Shown here piece by piece: positions 16,205 to 24,477 of a DNA stretch of 64,000 nt (position 1 is the stretch's first letter; every line of letters begins with the position of its first letter). Under the pieces are notes generated by a model. That model was not told the origin of the DNA. It made no database searches and saw only the letters and a program-made list of their open reading frames with translations. The stretch is from an uncultured Hydrogenophaga sp. Its GTDB lineage: Bacteria > Pseudomonadota > Gammaproteobacteria > Burkholderiales > Burkholderiaceae_C. Location of the stretch: contig NZ_OY288120.1 in NCBI RefSeq assembly GCF_958439165.1, positions 62,001 to 126,000 of the forward strand, given 5' to 3'. Position numbers and translations under genes: made by a program.

Positions 16205-17278
16205 TCACTCCACCGTCAGGCGCACGCCGCTGCCATCGGCCGCCGTGATGGAGCCCACCTCGGCCGCATCGGCAAAACCGTGGCGGCGGAAGATGGCCAG
16301 CACCTCGTCCACCGAAGCGGCGTCGCACGACACCAGCAGGCCACCGCTGGTCTGGGGATCGGACAGCAGTGCCTGGTCGACCGGCTGCAGGCCCGCGCCC
16401 AGCCGCACCTCATGGCCGTAGGCCGCCCAGTTGCGGCCGGAAGCCCCGGTGACCATGCCGGCGCCGGCCAGCTCGCGCACGGCCGGCAGCAGGGGCACCC
16501 GGGCCATGTCGATGTGGACCGCCGCGTCGGCGCCACGGGCCATCTCCAGCACATGGCCGGCCAGACCGAAGCCGGTGATGTCGGTCAGCGCATGCACGCC
16601 GGGCAGCGCGGCCAGGTCGGGGCCGGGGGTGTTGAGGCGGGTGGTGTTCTCGATCATGCGGGCGTAGCCCTCGGCATCGAGCCGGTCCTTCTTGAGCGCG
16701 GCCGACAGCACCCCCACACCCACCGGCTTGCCCAGCACCAGCCGGTCGCCCACGCGGGCGTCGGCGTTGCGCTTGACCCGCTTGGGATGCACCAGCCCCA
16801 GGGCCACCAGACCGTAGATGGGTTCGACCGAATCGATGGTGTGGCCGCCTGCGATGGGAATGCCGGCGGCGCGGCACACGTCCTGCCCGCCGGCCAGGAT
16901 GCGGCCGATGGTGTCGGTCGACAGCACCGAGATCGGCATGCCCACCAGGGCCAGCGCCATGATGGGCGTGCCGCCCATGGCGTACACATCGCTGATGGCG
17001 TTGGTGGCGGCAATGCGGCCGAAGTCGTACGGGTCGTCGACGATGGGCATGAAGAAATCGGTGGTGGCAATCAGCGCCTGCTCGTCGTTGAGCTGGTAGA
17101 CCGCAGCGTCGTCGGCGGTCTCGATGCCGACCAGCAGCTCCTTCGGGATGGGCATCTGCGCCGTGCCCTTGAGGATCTCGCTGAGCACGCCGGGGGCGAT
17201 CTTGCAGCCGCAGCCGCCGCCGTGCGAGAGGCTGGTCAGGCGGGGCTGGGTCGGGGCAGTGGGGGACGGGGTGGTCAT
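16205..17278 (-). CDS. selD: Selenide, water dikinase
   Basis: SelD makes selenophosphate from selenide and ATP. The 357-residue protein has the glycine-rich active site GGGCGCKIAPG with Cys23 (in place of selenocysteine) and Lys26, and the ATP-binding stretches TTDFFMPIVDDPYDFGRIAA and GGHTIDS. The ATG at 17278 overlaps the stop of the senB gene upstream (ATGA). Selenophosphate serves selenocysteine tRNA, selenouridine tRNA or, in this context, a selenosugar synthase, so this gene may act as senC. No selA, selB or mnmH is in the window. Confidence 0.97.
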   Translation of the reverse strand: MTTPSPTAPTQPRLTSLSHGGGCGCKIAPGVLSEILKGTAQMPIPKELLVGIETADDAAVYQLNDEQALIATTDFFMPIVDDPYDFGRIAATNAISDVYAMGGTPIMALALVGMPISVLSTDTIGRILAGGQDVCRAAGIPIAGGHTIDSVEPIYGLVALGLVHPKRVKRNADARVGDRLVLGKPVGVGVLSAALKKDRLDAEGYARMIENTTRLNTPGPDLAALPGVHALTDITGFGLAGHVLEMARGADAAVHIDMARVPLLPAVRELAGAGMVTGASGRNWAAYGHEVRLGAGLQPVDQALLSDPQTSGGLLVSCDAASVDEVLAIFRRHGFADAAEVGSITAADGSGVRLTVE

Positions 17279-18291
17279 GGGGAGGCTCCGGCAGACAACG
17301 GGTAGGGAGAACGGGTGAAGTCGAGGGCGCGCAACAGGGCCGCGCGCTCGGACGCGGGATCGAACAAGGGCGCCCGGTGGGCACATTGTGCTTGCAGCGC
17401 TGCCAGGGTCAGCGGGGCCGGCCCCTGCTGGCTGGCCCGCAGGGAACGCAGGGCATCGACCAGGGCATAGGCATCACCGACCGGGAAATACCCTGCATAG
17501 CCTTCCCCGAGCATGCCCACATTGCCGTCCATGTGCGACGCCAGCACCGGCGTGCCGGACCGCACCGCCTCCATGACGACATGGGCACCGCCTTCGAGAC
17601 GGCTGGTGTGCACCAGCAGGTGGGCACGCTGGATGCGCTCGCGGGTGGGGCTGTGCGGCAGGGCACCCAGCCAGCGGTAATGCGGGCAGTCGGCCGCCGT
17701 GCGCTGTGCCGCTTCTCCCAGCTCGGGGTCCAGCGCAGCGCCGATGTGGTCGATGAAGATGCCTTCGTCCGGCCGGATGCGGCGCACGGCGGCCAGCAGC
17801 GTGGCCGGATCCTTCTCCTCGCGCAGGTGGCCCACCATCACGACCCGCAGGCGGCTGACCGGTTTGGGCAGGGTGCGCCGGGCGGAGCACGACTGCAGCA
17901 CCACATGGCAACGGTCTCGCAGGGCTTCGGGCAGGCCGAGCGGCCCCCGGTCCTGCAGGACGATGAGCCGGTGGGCCAGGCGCAGCGAGGCCTGGGCCGA
18001 TGCGTCGGTGCCGATGTCGCGGTAAAGGTCGGTGCCGGTCAAGGCCAGCACCAGCGGGCGATCCGGATGGTGCTGCGCCCAGGCAGCCACGCTGTCGGCG
18101 GAACGTCGTGCATGCAGCGCCAGCAGTGCGTCGGGGGCCGGACCGGGCAGACTGGCGTCCCAACGCCGGGTCACCGTCACGCGCCAATGACCGGACAGCA
18201 GGCGGGCCCAGCGCCGGGCGGTCTGCCAGTTGCCGTTGTTGGCATCGGCCAGGGCCGGCGTGACGAGGATGAGCGAAGGTTTGTGGGGCAT
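17275..18291 (-). CDS. senB: SenB-like selenosugar synthase (TIGR04348 glycosyltransferase)
   Basis: This 338-residue GT-B enzyme begins SLILVTPALADANNGNWQTARRW, the start typical of the TIGR04348 family, now known as SenB. SenB joins selenophosphate and a UDP-sugar to give a selenosugar in the selenoneine route. The C-terminal half contains the GT4-type EGGAHVVME (E-x7-E) and nucleotide-binding helices. It is the first gene of a three-gene operon with selD and a HAD hydrolase. The start was chosen as the ATG at 18291. No SenA-type sulfoxide synthase gene is nearby, so the product may differ from selenoneine. Confidence 0.88.
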   Translation of the reverse strand: MPHKPSLILVTPALADANNGNWQTARRWARLLSGHWRVTVTRRWDASLPGPAPDALLALHARRSADSVAAWAQHHPDRPLVLALTGTDLYRDIGTDASAQASLRLAHRLIVLQDRGPLGLPEALRDRCHVVLQSCSARRTLPKPVSRLRVVMVGHLREEKDPATLLAAVRRIRPDEGIFIDHIGAALDPELGEAAQRTAADCPHYRWLGALPHSPTRERIQRAHLLVHTSRLEGGAHVVMEAVRSGTPVLASHMDGNVGMLGEGYAGYFPVGDAYALVDALRSLRASQQGPAPLTLAALQAQCAHRAPLFDPASERAALLRALDFTRSPYPLSAGASP

Positions 18292-18459
18292 GACAGACAC
18301 AGGCGGTGCCCATTGTCCCGGGCCGGGGGACGACCCCGGGGCCACCGGCGCGAAAGCCCCTGGATTTCGGCCCCTTCGCATTGCGGTTCTAATGATGCCC
18401 GGCCGCCCTTCACCCGGCCGCCCTCCATCCCCGGTTTTCACCCTTCGTCTGGAAACACC

Positions 18460-19320
18460 ATGACCCTGCTGACCACCCTGCGCCGCGTCCTGACCGTGGC
18501 TGCCCTGCTGACCACCGCCGCCACCACCGTGCACGCCCAGACCCTGCGCGTGACCACCATCCCCGAAGAAGCCGCCACCGAGCAGATCCGCAAATTCACG
18601 CCGCTGGCCTCCTACCTGGAGAAGCAGCTGGGCATGAAGGTGGAATTCACGCCGGTCAGCGACTACCCTGCCGCCGTGGAAGCCCTGGTGAACAAGAAGG
18701 TCGATCTGGTCTGGTTCGGCGGCTTCACCCATGTGCAGGCCAACCTGCGCTCGGGCGGCAAGATCATTCCCCTGGCCCAGCGCGAGGAAGACACCAAGTT
18801 CCAGTCGGTGTTCATCGCCAAGACCGACTCCGGCATCAAGACGCTCGCCGACATGAAGGGCAAGCAGGTGTCGTTCGGCTCGCAGAGCAGCACCTCCGGC
18901 CACCTGATGCCGCGCAGCTTCCTGCTGCAGGCCAACATCAACCCCGAGAAGGACTTCGCCCGCATCGCCTACAGCGGCGCGCACGACGCCACCATCGCCT
19001 CGGTGGTCAGCGGCAAGGTGGACGCCGCCGCACTCGACATCACTGTCTGGCGCAAGTTCGTGGGCGAGAACAAGGTCGACACCAAGGCGGTCGACGTGTT
19101 CTACACCACCCCGGGCTACTTCAACTACAACTGGTCGGTGCACGCCGACATGCCGGCCGCCCTGCGCGAGAAGGTCAAGGCAGCCCTGATCGGCCTGAAC
19201 CCGGCCGTGCCCGAGCAGGCCGAGATCCTCAAGCTCAACCGGGCCACCCGCTACATCGAGACCAAGCCCGAGAACTACAAGGGCCTGGAGACCGCCGCCC
19301 GCAGCGCCGGCCTGCTCTGA
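18460..19320 (+). CDS. PhnD-like substrate-binding protein, putative selenate/selenite importer
   Basis: This 286-residue periplasmic binding protein has a signal peptide (TTAATTVHAQ) and the PhnD/SsuA-like fold: LRVTTIPEEAATEQIRKF, DLVWFGGFTHVQAN, and GSQSSTSGHLMPRSFL. The family with this EEAATEQ start is annotated as the periplasmic component of a putative selenate ABC transporter (TIGR04553). It lies 168 bases from the divergent senB operon and begins a four-gene ABC operon. The transported ion is inferred from family and context. Confidence 0.85.
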   Translation: MTLLTTLRRVLTVAALLTTAATTVHAQTLRVTTIPEEAATEQIRKFTPLASYLEKQLGMKVEFTPVSDYPAAVEALVNKKVDLVWFGGFTHVQANLRSGGKIIPLAQREEDTKFQSVFIAKTDSGIKTLADMKGKQVSFGSQSSTSGHLMPRSFLLQANINPEKDFARIAYSGAHDATIASVVSGKVDAAALDITVWRKFVGENKVDTKAVDVFYTTPGYFNYNWSVHADMPAALREKVKAALIGLNPAVPEQAEILKLNRATRYIETKPENYKGLETAARSAGLL

Positions 19321-19336
19321 TCCACGGGGTGTCTCC

Positions 19337-20170
19337 GTGGACATCGAGCTGATCCGACTCGACGCCCGCCACCCGGCCGCCCGCGAGGGCATGCCGCCGG
19401 CCCTGCGCGGACTCGACCTGCGTGTGGGTTCCGGCGAACAGGTGGCCGTGATCGGCCCGTCCGGCGCGGGCAAGACCACCCTGCTGCAACTGTTGGCCTG
19501 CGCGCTCAAGCCCTCGGCCGGCGAGCTGCACTTCGACGGCGCATCGCCCTGGCAGCTGCCGGTGGCCGACCTGCAGCGGCTGCGTGGACAGCTGTTCCTG
19601 GCGCCGCAGGTGCCGCCGCTGCCCCCGCGCCAGCGGGTGGTCACGGCCGTGCTGGCCGGCCGCCTGCCGGCCATGGGTCTGCTGGCCAGTCTGCGCTCGC
19701 TGATCTACCCCTCCGACATCCCGGCGGCCCATGAGGCGCTCGACCGGTTCGACCTGGCGGACAAGCTGTTTGCCCGCGTCGACCGCCTCTCCGGCGGCGA
19801 ACGCCAACGCGTCGGCCTGTCGCGGGCACTGCTGTCGCCGGCACGCCTGTGGCTGATCGACGAACCGCTGTCGGCACTCGACCCGTCGCGCTCGCGCATG
19901 GCCATCGAGACGCTGGTCAACAGTGCCCGGGAGCGGCGCGCCACCCTGGTGGCCACGCTGCACCAGGTCGATGTGGCGCTGGCGCACTTCCCGCGCGTGG
20001 TGGGCCTGCGCGACGGCGCCGTCGCCTTCGACCTGCCCTCGGCAGAAGTCACCCCGGCCCGGCTGGCAGCGCTGTATGCGCAGTTCGAGCACGAGCTGCA
20101 GGCTGCTCCGCCCATCCTGGCGGATCTGGCCGGAACCGGCCCGCAGCCGGTGGTGATGCACTGCCGGTGA
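19337..20170 (+). CDS. ABC transporter ATP-binding protein (putative selenate importer)
   Basis: This 277-residue ATPase is coupled to the binding protein. It has the Walker A GPSGAGKTTLLQ, Q-loop FLAPQVPPLPP, signature LSGGERQRVGLSRAL, Walker B LWLIDEPLSALD and switch His (TLHQVD). The start is a GTG at 19337, 16 bases after the stop of the binding protein. The final ~25 residues extend beyond the usual phosphonate-type ATPase. Neighbours give its role. Confidence 0.9.
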   Translation: MDIELIRLDARHPAAREGMPPALRGLDLRVGSGEQVAVIGPSGAGKTTLLQLLACALKPSAGELHFDGASPWQLPVADLQRLRGQLFLAPQVPPLPPRQRVVTAVLAGRLPAMGLLASLRSLIYPSDIPAAHEALDRFDLADKLFARVDRLSGGERQRVGLSRALLSPARLWLIDEPLSALDPSRSRMAIETLVNSARERRATLVATLHQVDVALAHFPRVVGLRDGAVAFDLPSAEVTPARLAALYAQFEHELQAAPPILADLAGTGPQPVVMHCR

Positions 20171-20189
20171 ACCGCTCCCGCCCGACCCC

Positions 20190-21035
20190 ATGAACACCAA
20201 CGTGAGGCCGATGCCGACCCGTGTGCCGGTGCGCGACCCTGCCTGGCTGGGCCGCCTGTTCTGGATCGGTGCCTTGCTGGTCGTGCTCTGGCCGCTGGGC
20301 GTGGCCACCGAATTCAAGCCCTGGGTGCTGCTGGAGCCGCGCAACCTCAAGGTGACCGGCACCTTCCTGGCGACCTTCTGGCCACTCAACACCAGCGGCG
20401 AGTTCCTGTGGCTGGTGGCGCGCGAGACCTGGCGCACCGTGGCCATGGCCACTGCCGGGGTCACGCTGGCCCTGGTGGTCGCCATTCCCCTGACGCTGCT
20501 GTCGACCAGCGTGCTCTCGATCTCGGCACTGTCCGGCCGCATGAACCGCCTGCCGGCGCTGGTGCGTCAGCTGGTGCGCTGGACGCTCATCGTGCTGCGC
20601 AGCATTCCCGAGCTGGTGTGGGCGCTGGTGTTCGTGCGGGTGGTCGGCCTGGGGCCCACGGCGGGCGTTCTGGCCATCGCACTCACCTACGGCGGCATGC
20701 TCGGCAAGGTCTACGGCGAGATCCTGGAAAGCGGCGAGACCCACCCGACCCACACCCTGTTGCGCAACGGCTCCGGCCGGCTGCAGGCGTTCTTCTACGG
20801 GCTGCTGCCCAACAACGCGGCCGAGCTCACCAGCTACACCGTCTACCGATGGGAATGCGCCATCCGCTCCTCGGTGGTGCTGGGCTTCGTCGGCGCCGGT
20901 GGGCTGGGGCAGCAGCTCGACAATTCCATGAAGATGTTCAACGGCGGCGAAGTGGCGCTGATGCTGCTGGTCTTCATGGCCCTCGTGGCTCTCGCCGACC
21001 AGGTCAGCAGCTGGCTGCGCCGCAGCCTGGGTTGA
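20190..21035 (+). CDS. ABC transporter permease 1 (PhnE-like)
   Basis: This 281-residue inner-membrane permease has about six predicted helices (LFWIGALLVVLWPLGVA, ETWRTVAMATAGVTLALVVAIPLTLL, RIIPELVWALVF-like text SIPELVWALVFVRVVGLG, and others). The EAA-type loop is GSGRLQAFFYGLLPNNAAE. It differs from the second permease by its N-terminal extension. The two permeases together with one ATPase would form the transport channel as a heterodimer. Confidence 0.9.
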   Translation: MNTNVRPMPTRVPVRDPAWLGRLFWIGALLVVLWPLGVATEFKPWVLLEPRNLKVTGTFLATFWPLNTSGEFLWLVARETWRTVAMATAGVTLALVVAIPLTLLSTSVLSISALSGRMNRLPALVRQLVRWTLIVLRSIPELVWALVFVRVVGLGPTAGVLAIALTYGGMLGKVYGEILESGETHPTHTLLRNGSGRLQAFFYGLLPNNAAELTSYTVYRWECAIRSSVVLGFVGAGGLGQQLDNSMKMFNGGEVALMLLVFMALVALADQVSSWLRRSLG

Positions 21036-21048
21036 AGCCGACATCGCC

Positions 21049-21882
21049 ATGAACGCACCGAAACCCCGCGCTGCCAACCACCCCTACCGGCTGCCGCCAC
21101 CGCTGTGGCATGCCCGCTGCAAGGCCTGCTGGTTCACCACCGGCCTGCTGGTGCTGGTGGTGGCCAGCTTCTGGTCGCTCGACCTGCAATGGGCGCAGTT
21201 CCTGTCGCTGGAAGCGGCCCGCAGCATGGGCCGCTTTGTGGCCGAGTTCTTCCCGCCGGACCTGTCGCCCGAGTTCCTGACCAAGGTGGCGCAGGGCGCC
21301 TGGGAAACACTGGCCATGTCGGCACTGGGCACCGGCCTGGCCGCAGCCTTCGGACTCGCGCTGGCGCTGCCGGCCAGCCGGCTGCACGCAGCCGACCGCG
21401 CCTGGGGTCGTGTGCCCACGCGCTGGCTGCTCAATGCCCTGCGCAGCATCCCCGAGCTGGTCTGGGCCGCGCTGCTGCTCATCAGCGCCGGGCTGGGACC
21501 GTTCGCCGGCACCCTGGCACTGGCCCTGCACACCAGCGGCGTGCTGGGCCGGCTGTTCGCCGAAGCCATCGAGAATGCATCCCCCGGGCCAGGCGACGCA
21601 CTGCGGGTGCAGGGCGTGGGGCCGCTGCGGGTGTTCCTGTATGCCACCCTCCCCCAGGTGCTGCCGCAGCTGCTGAGCTACACCCTGTACCGCTGGGAGA
21701 ACAACATCCGCGCGGCCGCGGTGCTCGGCGTGGTCGGTGCAGGCGGCCTGGGACAACTGCTCTCGTTCCACATGGGCCTGTTCCAGATGGGCAAGACCGC
21801 CACCATCCTGGGGGCCATGTTGCTCATGGTGGCTGTGGTCGATGCCGGCAGCCATCTCGCTCGCCGCTGGCTCACCCGCTGA
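21049..21882 (+). CDS. ABC transporter permease 2 (PhnE-like)
   Basis: This 277-residue inner-membrane permease is homologous to the gene before it. Shared marks are SIPELVWAALLLISAGLGPFAG, the coupling loop GVGPLRVFLYATLPQVLPQLLSY and YRWENNIRAAAVLGVVGAGGLGQ. It is the last gene of the operon, 13 bases after permease 1. The next gene on the same strand is an unrelated hypothetical. Confidence 0.9.
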   Translation: MNAPKPRAANHPYRLPPPLWHARCKACWFTTGLLVLVVASFWSLDLQWAQFLSLEAARSMGRFVAEFFPPDLSPEFLTKVAQGAWETLAMSALGTGLAAAFGLALALPASRLHAADRAWGRVPTRWLLNALRSIPELVWAALLLISAGLGPFAGTLALALHTSGVLGRLFAEAIENASPGPGDALRVQGVGPLRVFLYATLPQVLPQLLSYTLYRWENNIRAAAVLGVVGAGGLGQLLSFHMGLFQMGKTATILGAMLLMVAVVDAGSHLARRWLTR

Positions 21883-21995
21883 AGCCAGGGATCTGCCGGT
21901 CAACGGAGATCAGCGCTTCATCACGATTGCTGGCGGTCCGATGGCCACCAACGGTGGTCACACGCAGCAACCCTGCTGCGTCAACCGGATGCCGC

Positions 21996-22886
21996 ATGAA
22001 ACGCCACACACACCGCCATGCCTCCCCGCCGCCGGCCAGAACCTGGAGCGAGCATCGGCTGTGCTTCCCCGAGCCCGGCTCCACAGGCAGACGGACCACG
22101 CCGCCCAGCCCCGGGCGCGGTCGGAGCAGCGCCGATCTGCTGCAGCGCCTGCGGTCGACCGAACAGCAACTGGCGCGGGAAATCCGGGAACACGGCGGGT
22201 TCGTGCCGCAGGTCCCTGCCATCGAGCGCTTCCTCAAGGCCACGGTGCGCTCCGAATCCAGCTTCACCGCCGACGGGCCTGCAGACGTCGTCCACTACCT
22301 GTTCAGACTGCGCGAGCGGCTGGGCCGGGAAGCCGGTCCAGCCGACGGTGGCCTGCCGCCGCTGCTGCTGATACCAGACCACGACGGCACGCGCCGGCCG
22401 GCGGACCGTGTCTGGGGGCGTGATCTGCTGCTGCGGCGCTGGGACGGATGGATCGGGGGCTGCACCGGGCTGGACGCACCCCGCACGGCCTACCTGGCCC
22501 AGGTGAGGCAACGTTTTGCCGACGGCATCATCCACGGCCAGACCATCCTGCTCGACGACTGGCCCATGGAGGACGACCTGCTGCTGGCGGCGCTGCACAG
22601 CCTCATCGAACGGGTGATCGAACCCTCCACCGGCGACATGGATGCCATCGACATCGCCAAGGAGCAGGTGGGGCTGGTGATCAGCCTGCCAGCCAGCCTG
22701 CCTGCGGCCGGCCCGGTGAAGCGCTCAACCGCCGGGGACCAGGCGCAGGAGGCGACCGTTGCGGTCGTCGGTGAGCAGGTAGAGCAGCCCGTCGGGGCCT
22801 TCCCGCACATCGCGGATGCGGGCGTTGATGTCGGGCAGCAGCCGCTCCTCCCGGACCTGACGGCCGTTGTCGAACACCAGCCTTGA
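21996..22886 (+). CDS. Hypothetical protein, C-terminus running antisense into the neighbour
   Basis: I do not recognise this 296-residue protein. It begins with a basic, Pro/Ser-rich low-complexity segment (residues 1-50), followed by a protein-like central part: LLQRLRSTEQQLAREIREHGG, ADVVHYLFRLRERLG, RVWGRDLLLRRWDGWIGG and DDWPMEDDLLLAALHSLIERVIEP. No membrane segment or catalytic motif was seen. The last ~54 residues (from about 22725) are read antisense across the 3' end of the sugar dehydrogenase gene, so this gene's natural end may have been lost. It flanks the accessory region with T3-chaperone homologues. Confidence 0.5.
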   Translation: MKRHTHRHASPPPARTWSEHRLCFPEPGSTGRRTTPPSPGRGRSSADLLQRLRSTEQQLAREIREHGGFVPQVPAIERFLKATVRSESSFTADGPADVVHYLFRLRERLGREAGPADGGLPPLLLIPDHDGTRRPADRVWGRDLLLRRWDGWIGGCTGLDAPRTAYLAQVRQRFADGIIHGQTILLDDWPMEDDLLLAALHSLIERVIEPSTGDMDAIDIAKEQVGLVISLPASLPAAGPVKRSTAGDQAQEATVAVVGEQVEQPVGAFPHIADAGVDVGQQPLLPDLTAVVEHQP

Positions 22887-23858
22887 GAGGTAACGGAACT
22901 TCAACGAGCCGACGAACAGGCTGTTCTGCCATTCACTGCCGTACCGGCTGCTGCTCAGCCACACCATGCCGGAAGGCGCGATGGAGGGTGTCCAGTGCTT
23001 GAGCGGCTGCTCCAGCCCGGCACGGGCGGTGATGCCGTCGCCGATCGGGCCCCCGCCGTAGTTTTCCCCGTAGGTGATGACCGGCCAACCGTAGTTGCGC
23101 CCCGCCACGATCCGGTTCACCTCGTCACCGCCTTGCGGGCCGTGCTCCACCAGCCAGAGGGCACCGTCCGGACCCAGCGCGGCACCCTGCGGGTTGCGGT
23201 GTCCCAGGCTGTAGACCTCCGGCAGGGCGCCCGGCTGCCGGGCCAGCGGGTTGTCCGGGTGGGGTTTGCCATCGGGCAGCAACCGGACCACCTTGCCATG
23301 GTGATTGCCCAGGGTCTGGGCATCCTGCATGCGGTGGTACCGGTCACCGAGGGTCAGGAACAGGCTGCCATCGGCGGCCTGCACGATGCGGCAACCGAAA
23401 TGCAGGCGGCTGTCCACCTTGGGCTGCTGCTGGAAGACCAGCTTGAGGTTCTGCAGCGAACGGTTGTCCGGCGACAGCGTGGCCGAAGCCATGGCGGTCG
23501 AGTTGCCGCCCAACCCGGGTTCTGCAAAGCAGAAATGGATGCGACGGTTGCGGGCAAAGTCCCGGTCGGTGATCACGTCGAGCAGTCCACCCTGGCCCAC
23601 AGCAGCCACCGCCGGTACACCGGTCAGCGGCTCGCCCAGACGGCCGTCGGCCTCCACCACCCGCATCCGCCCGGGGCGCTCGGTGACCAGCCAGCGCCCG
23701 TCGCCGATCGAGGCCATGGCCCAGGGGTTCTGCAGGCCTTCGGCCACCGTCTGCAATTGCAGGCGCGGGGTCGACGCGGTGGCAGACACCGGAAACGCCA
23801 GCAGGGCGCTCACGGCGCAAGCCGCCACCGTGGCTGGGAGGGTTCGTGCAAGGTTCAT
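22725..23858 (-). CDS. PQQ-dependent sugar dehydrogenase (YliI/Asd-like)
   Basis: This 377-residue periplasmic protein belongs to the glucose/sorbosone dehydrogenase family with a six-bladed beta-propeller. It has a signal peptide (SALLAFPVSATAS), then NPWAMASIGDGRWLVTERPGRMRVV, GQGGLLDVITDRDFARNRRIHF, LTLGDRYHRMQDAQ and VYSLGHRNPQGAALGPDGALWLVEHGPQGGDEVN. These hold the PQQ- and calcium-binding residues in family members. The donor sugar is unknown. Gene ends cleanly (GRLLRLVPGG). Confidence 0.93.
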   Translation of the reverse strand: MNLARTLPATVAACAVSALLAFPVSATASTPRLQLQTVAEGLQNPWAMASIGDGRWLVTERPGRMRVVEADGRLGEPLTGVPAVAAVGQGGLLDVITDRDFARNRRIHFCFAEPGLGGNSTAMASATLSPDNRSLQNLKLVFQQQPKVDSRLHFGCRIVQAADGSLFLTLGDRYHRMQDAQTLGNHHGKVVRLLPDGKPHPDNPLARQPGALPEVYSLGHRNPQGAALGPDGALWLVEHGPQGGDEVNRIVAGRNYGWPVITYGENYGGGPIGDGITARAGLEQPLKHWTPSIAPSGMVWLSSSRYGSEWQNSLFVGSLKFRYLSRLVFDNGRQVREERLLPDINARIRDVREGPDGLLYLLTDDRNGRLLRLVPGG

Positions 23859-23880
23859 GGCATCTGCCTGCAGAGGTGAG

Positions 23881-24465
23881 TCAACCGAACGGGCGCACGC
23901 CGAACAGCGCCCCGTGGGCCCAGCCAGCGAACACGCCGTAAATGACCAGCCCGCCGATCACGGCCAGCAGGTCGCGGTCGGGTCCCGGCGTCCTGGCCGG
24001 GGGACCGACGCGCATGCCGGCCGCAGCCCGGCGTTTGACCGAGATGCGATCGGCCACGGCCCAGGCCAGGAATCCGCCAAACAGCAGCACGTCGGCCAGT
24101 GTTCCGTTGGCCAGCAGGTGGGCCAGCGCCCAGAGCTTCACGGCGACCAGCATCGGGTGCTTGGCCGCCCGCTGGATGCGGCCGGGCACATAGGCCGCGA
24201 TCAGCAGGATGAAGACCGGCAACATGAGCAGCGCCGAGACATGGCGCAAGGCTGTGGGAGGGGTGTAGAGCACGACCGGGGCCTGGCGGGCAGCGCTGTA
24301 GCCCACCACGATCAGGACCAGTCCGGCCAGCGAAACCAGCGAATAGATCCCCTTCCAGGGGTTCTCGCCGAGGCGGGCCGCCCAGCGGTCGCGCGCACCG
24401 GGAGCCACGATGGACACCGAGTGCACACCCAGGAACAGGACCAGACCAGCGACAAGCCACAGCAT
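23881..24465 (-). CDS. NnrU-family membrane protein
   Basis: This 194-residue inner-membrane protein has about five or six helices (MLWLVAGLVLFLGVHSVSI; SLVSLAGLVLIVVGYSA; VSALLMLPVFILLIAAYVPG; LLFGGFLAWAVADRISV; LLAVIGGLVIYGVFAGW). The HPMLVAVKLWALAHLLANG stretch is the family signature. NnrU was first linked to nitrite/nitric oxide reduction, but family members also occur without denitrification genes, as here. A clear AGGAGA ribosome binding site precedes the ATG at 24465. Confidence 0.87.
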   Translation of the reverse strand: MLWLVAGLVLFLGVHSVSIVAPGARDRWAARLGENPWKGIYSLVSLAGLVLIVVGYSAARQAPVVLYTPPTALRHVSALLMLPVFILLIAAYVPGRIQRAAKHPMLVAVKLWALAHLLANGTLADVLLFGGFLAWAVADRISVKRRAAAGMRVGPPARTPGPDRDLLAVIGGLVIYGVFAGWAHGALFGVRPFG

Positions 24466-24477
24466 GAAGGTTTCTCC

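Noticed and set aside
16205..18291. Selenocysteine codon or SECIS element in selD or neighbours
   Set aside because: The SelD active site has Cys, no in-frame TGA was found in the genes of this region, and no SECIS-like hairpin could be placed.
18323..18339. CCGGGG/CCCCGG hairpin between senB and the selenate importer as riboswitch or operator
   Set aside because: A six-pair GC stem in a GC-rich spacer is expected by chance, and no known selenium-responsive element was recognised.
18292..19674. Upstream extension of the senB frame on the minus strand
   Set aside because: It runs antisense to the ABC binding protein and ATPase genes and shows no similarity. senB starts at 18291.
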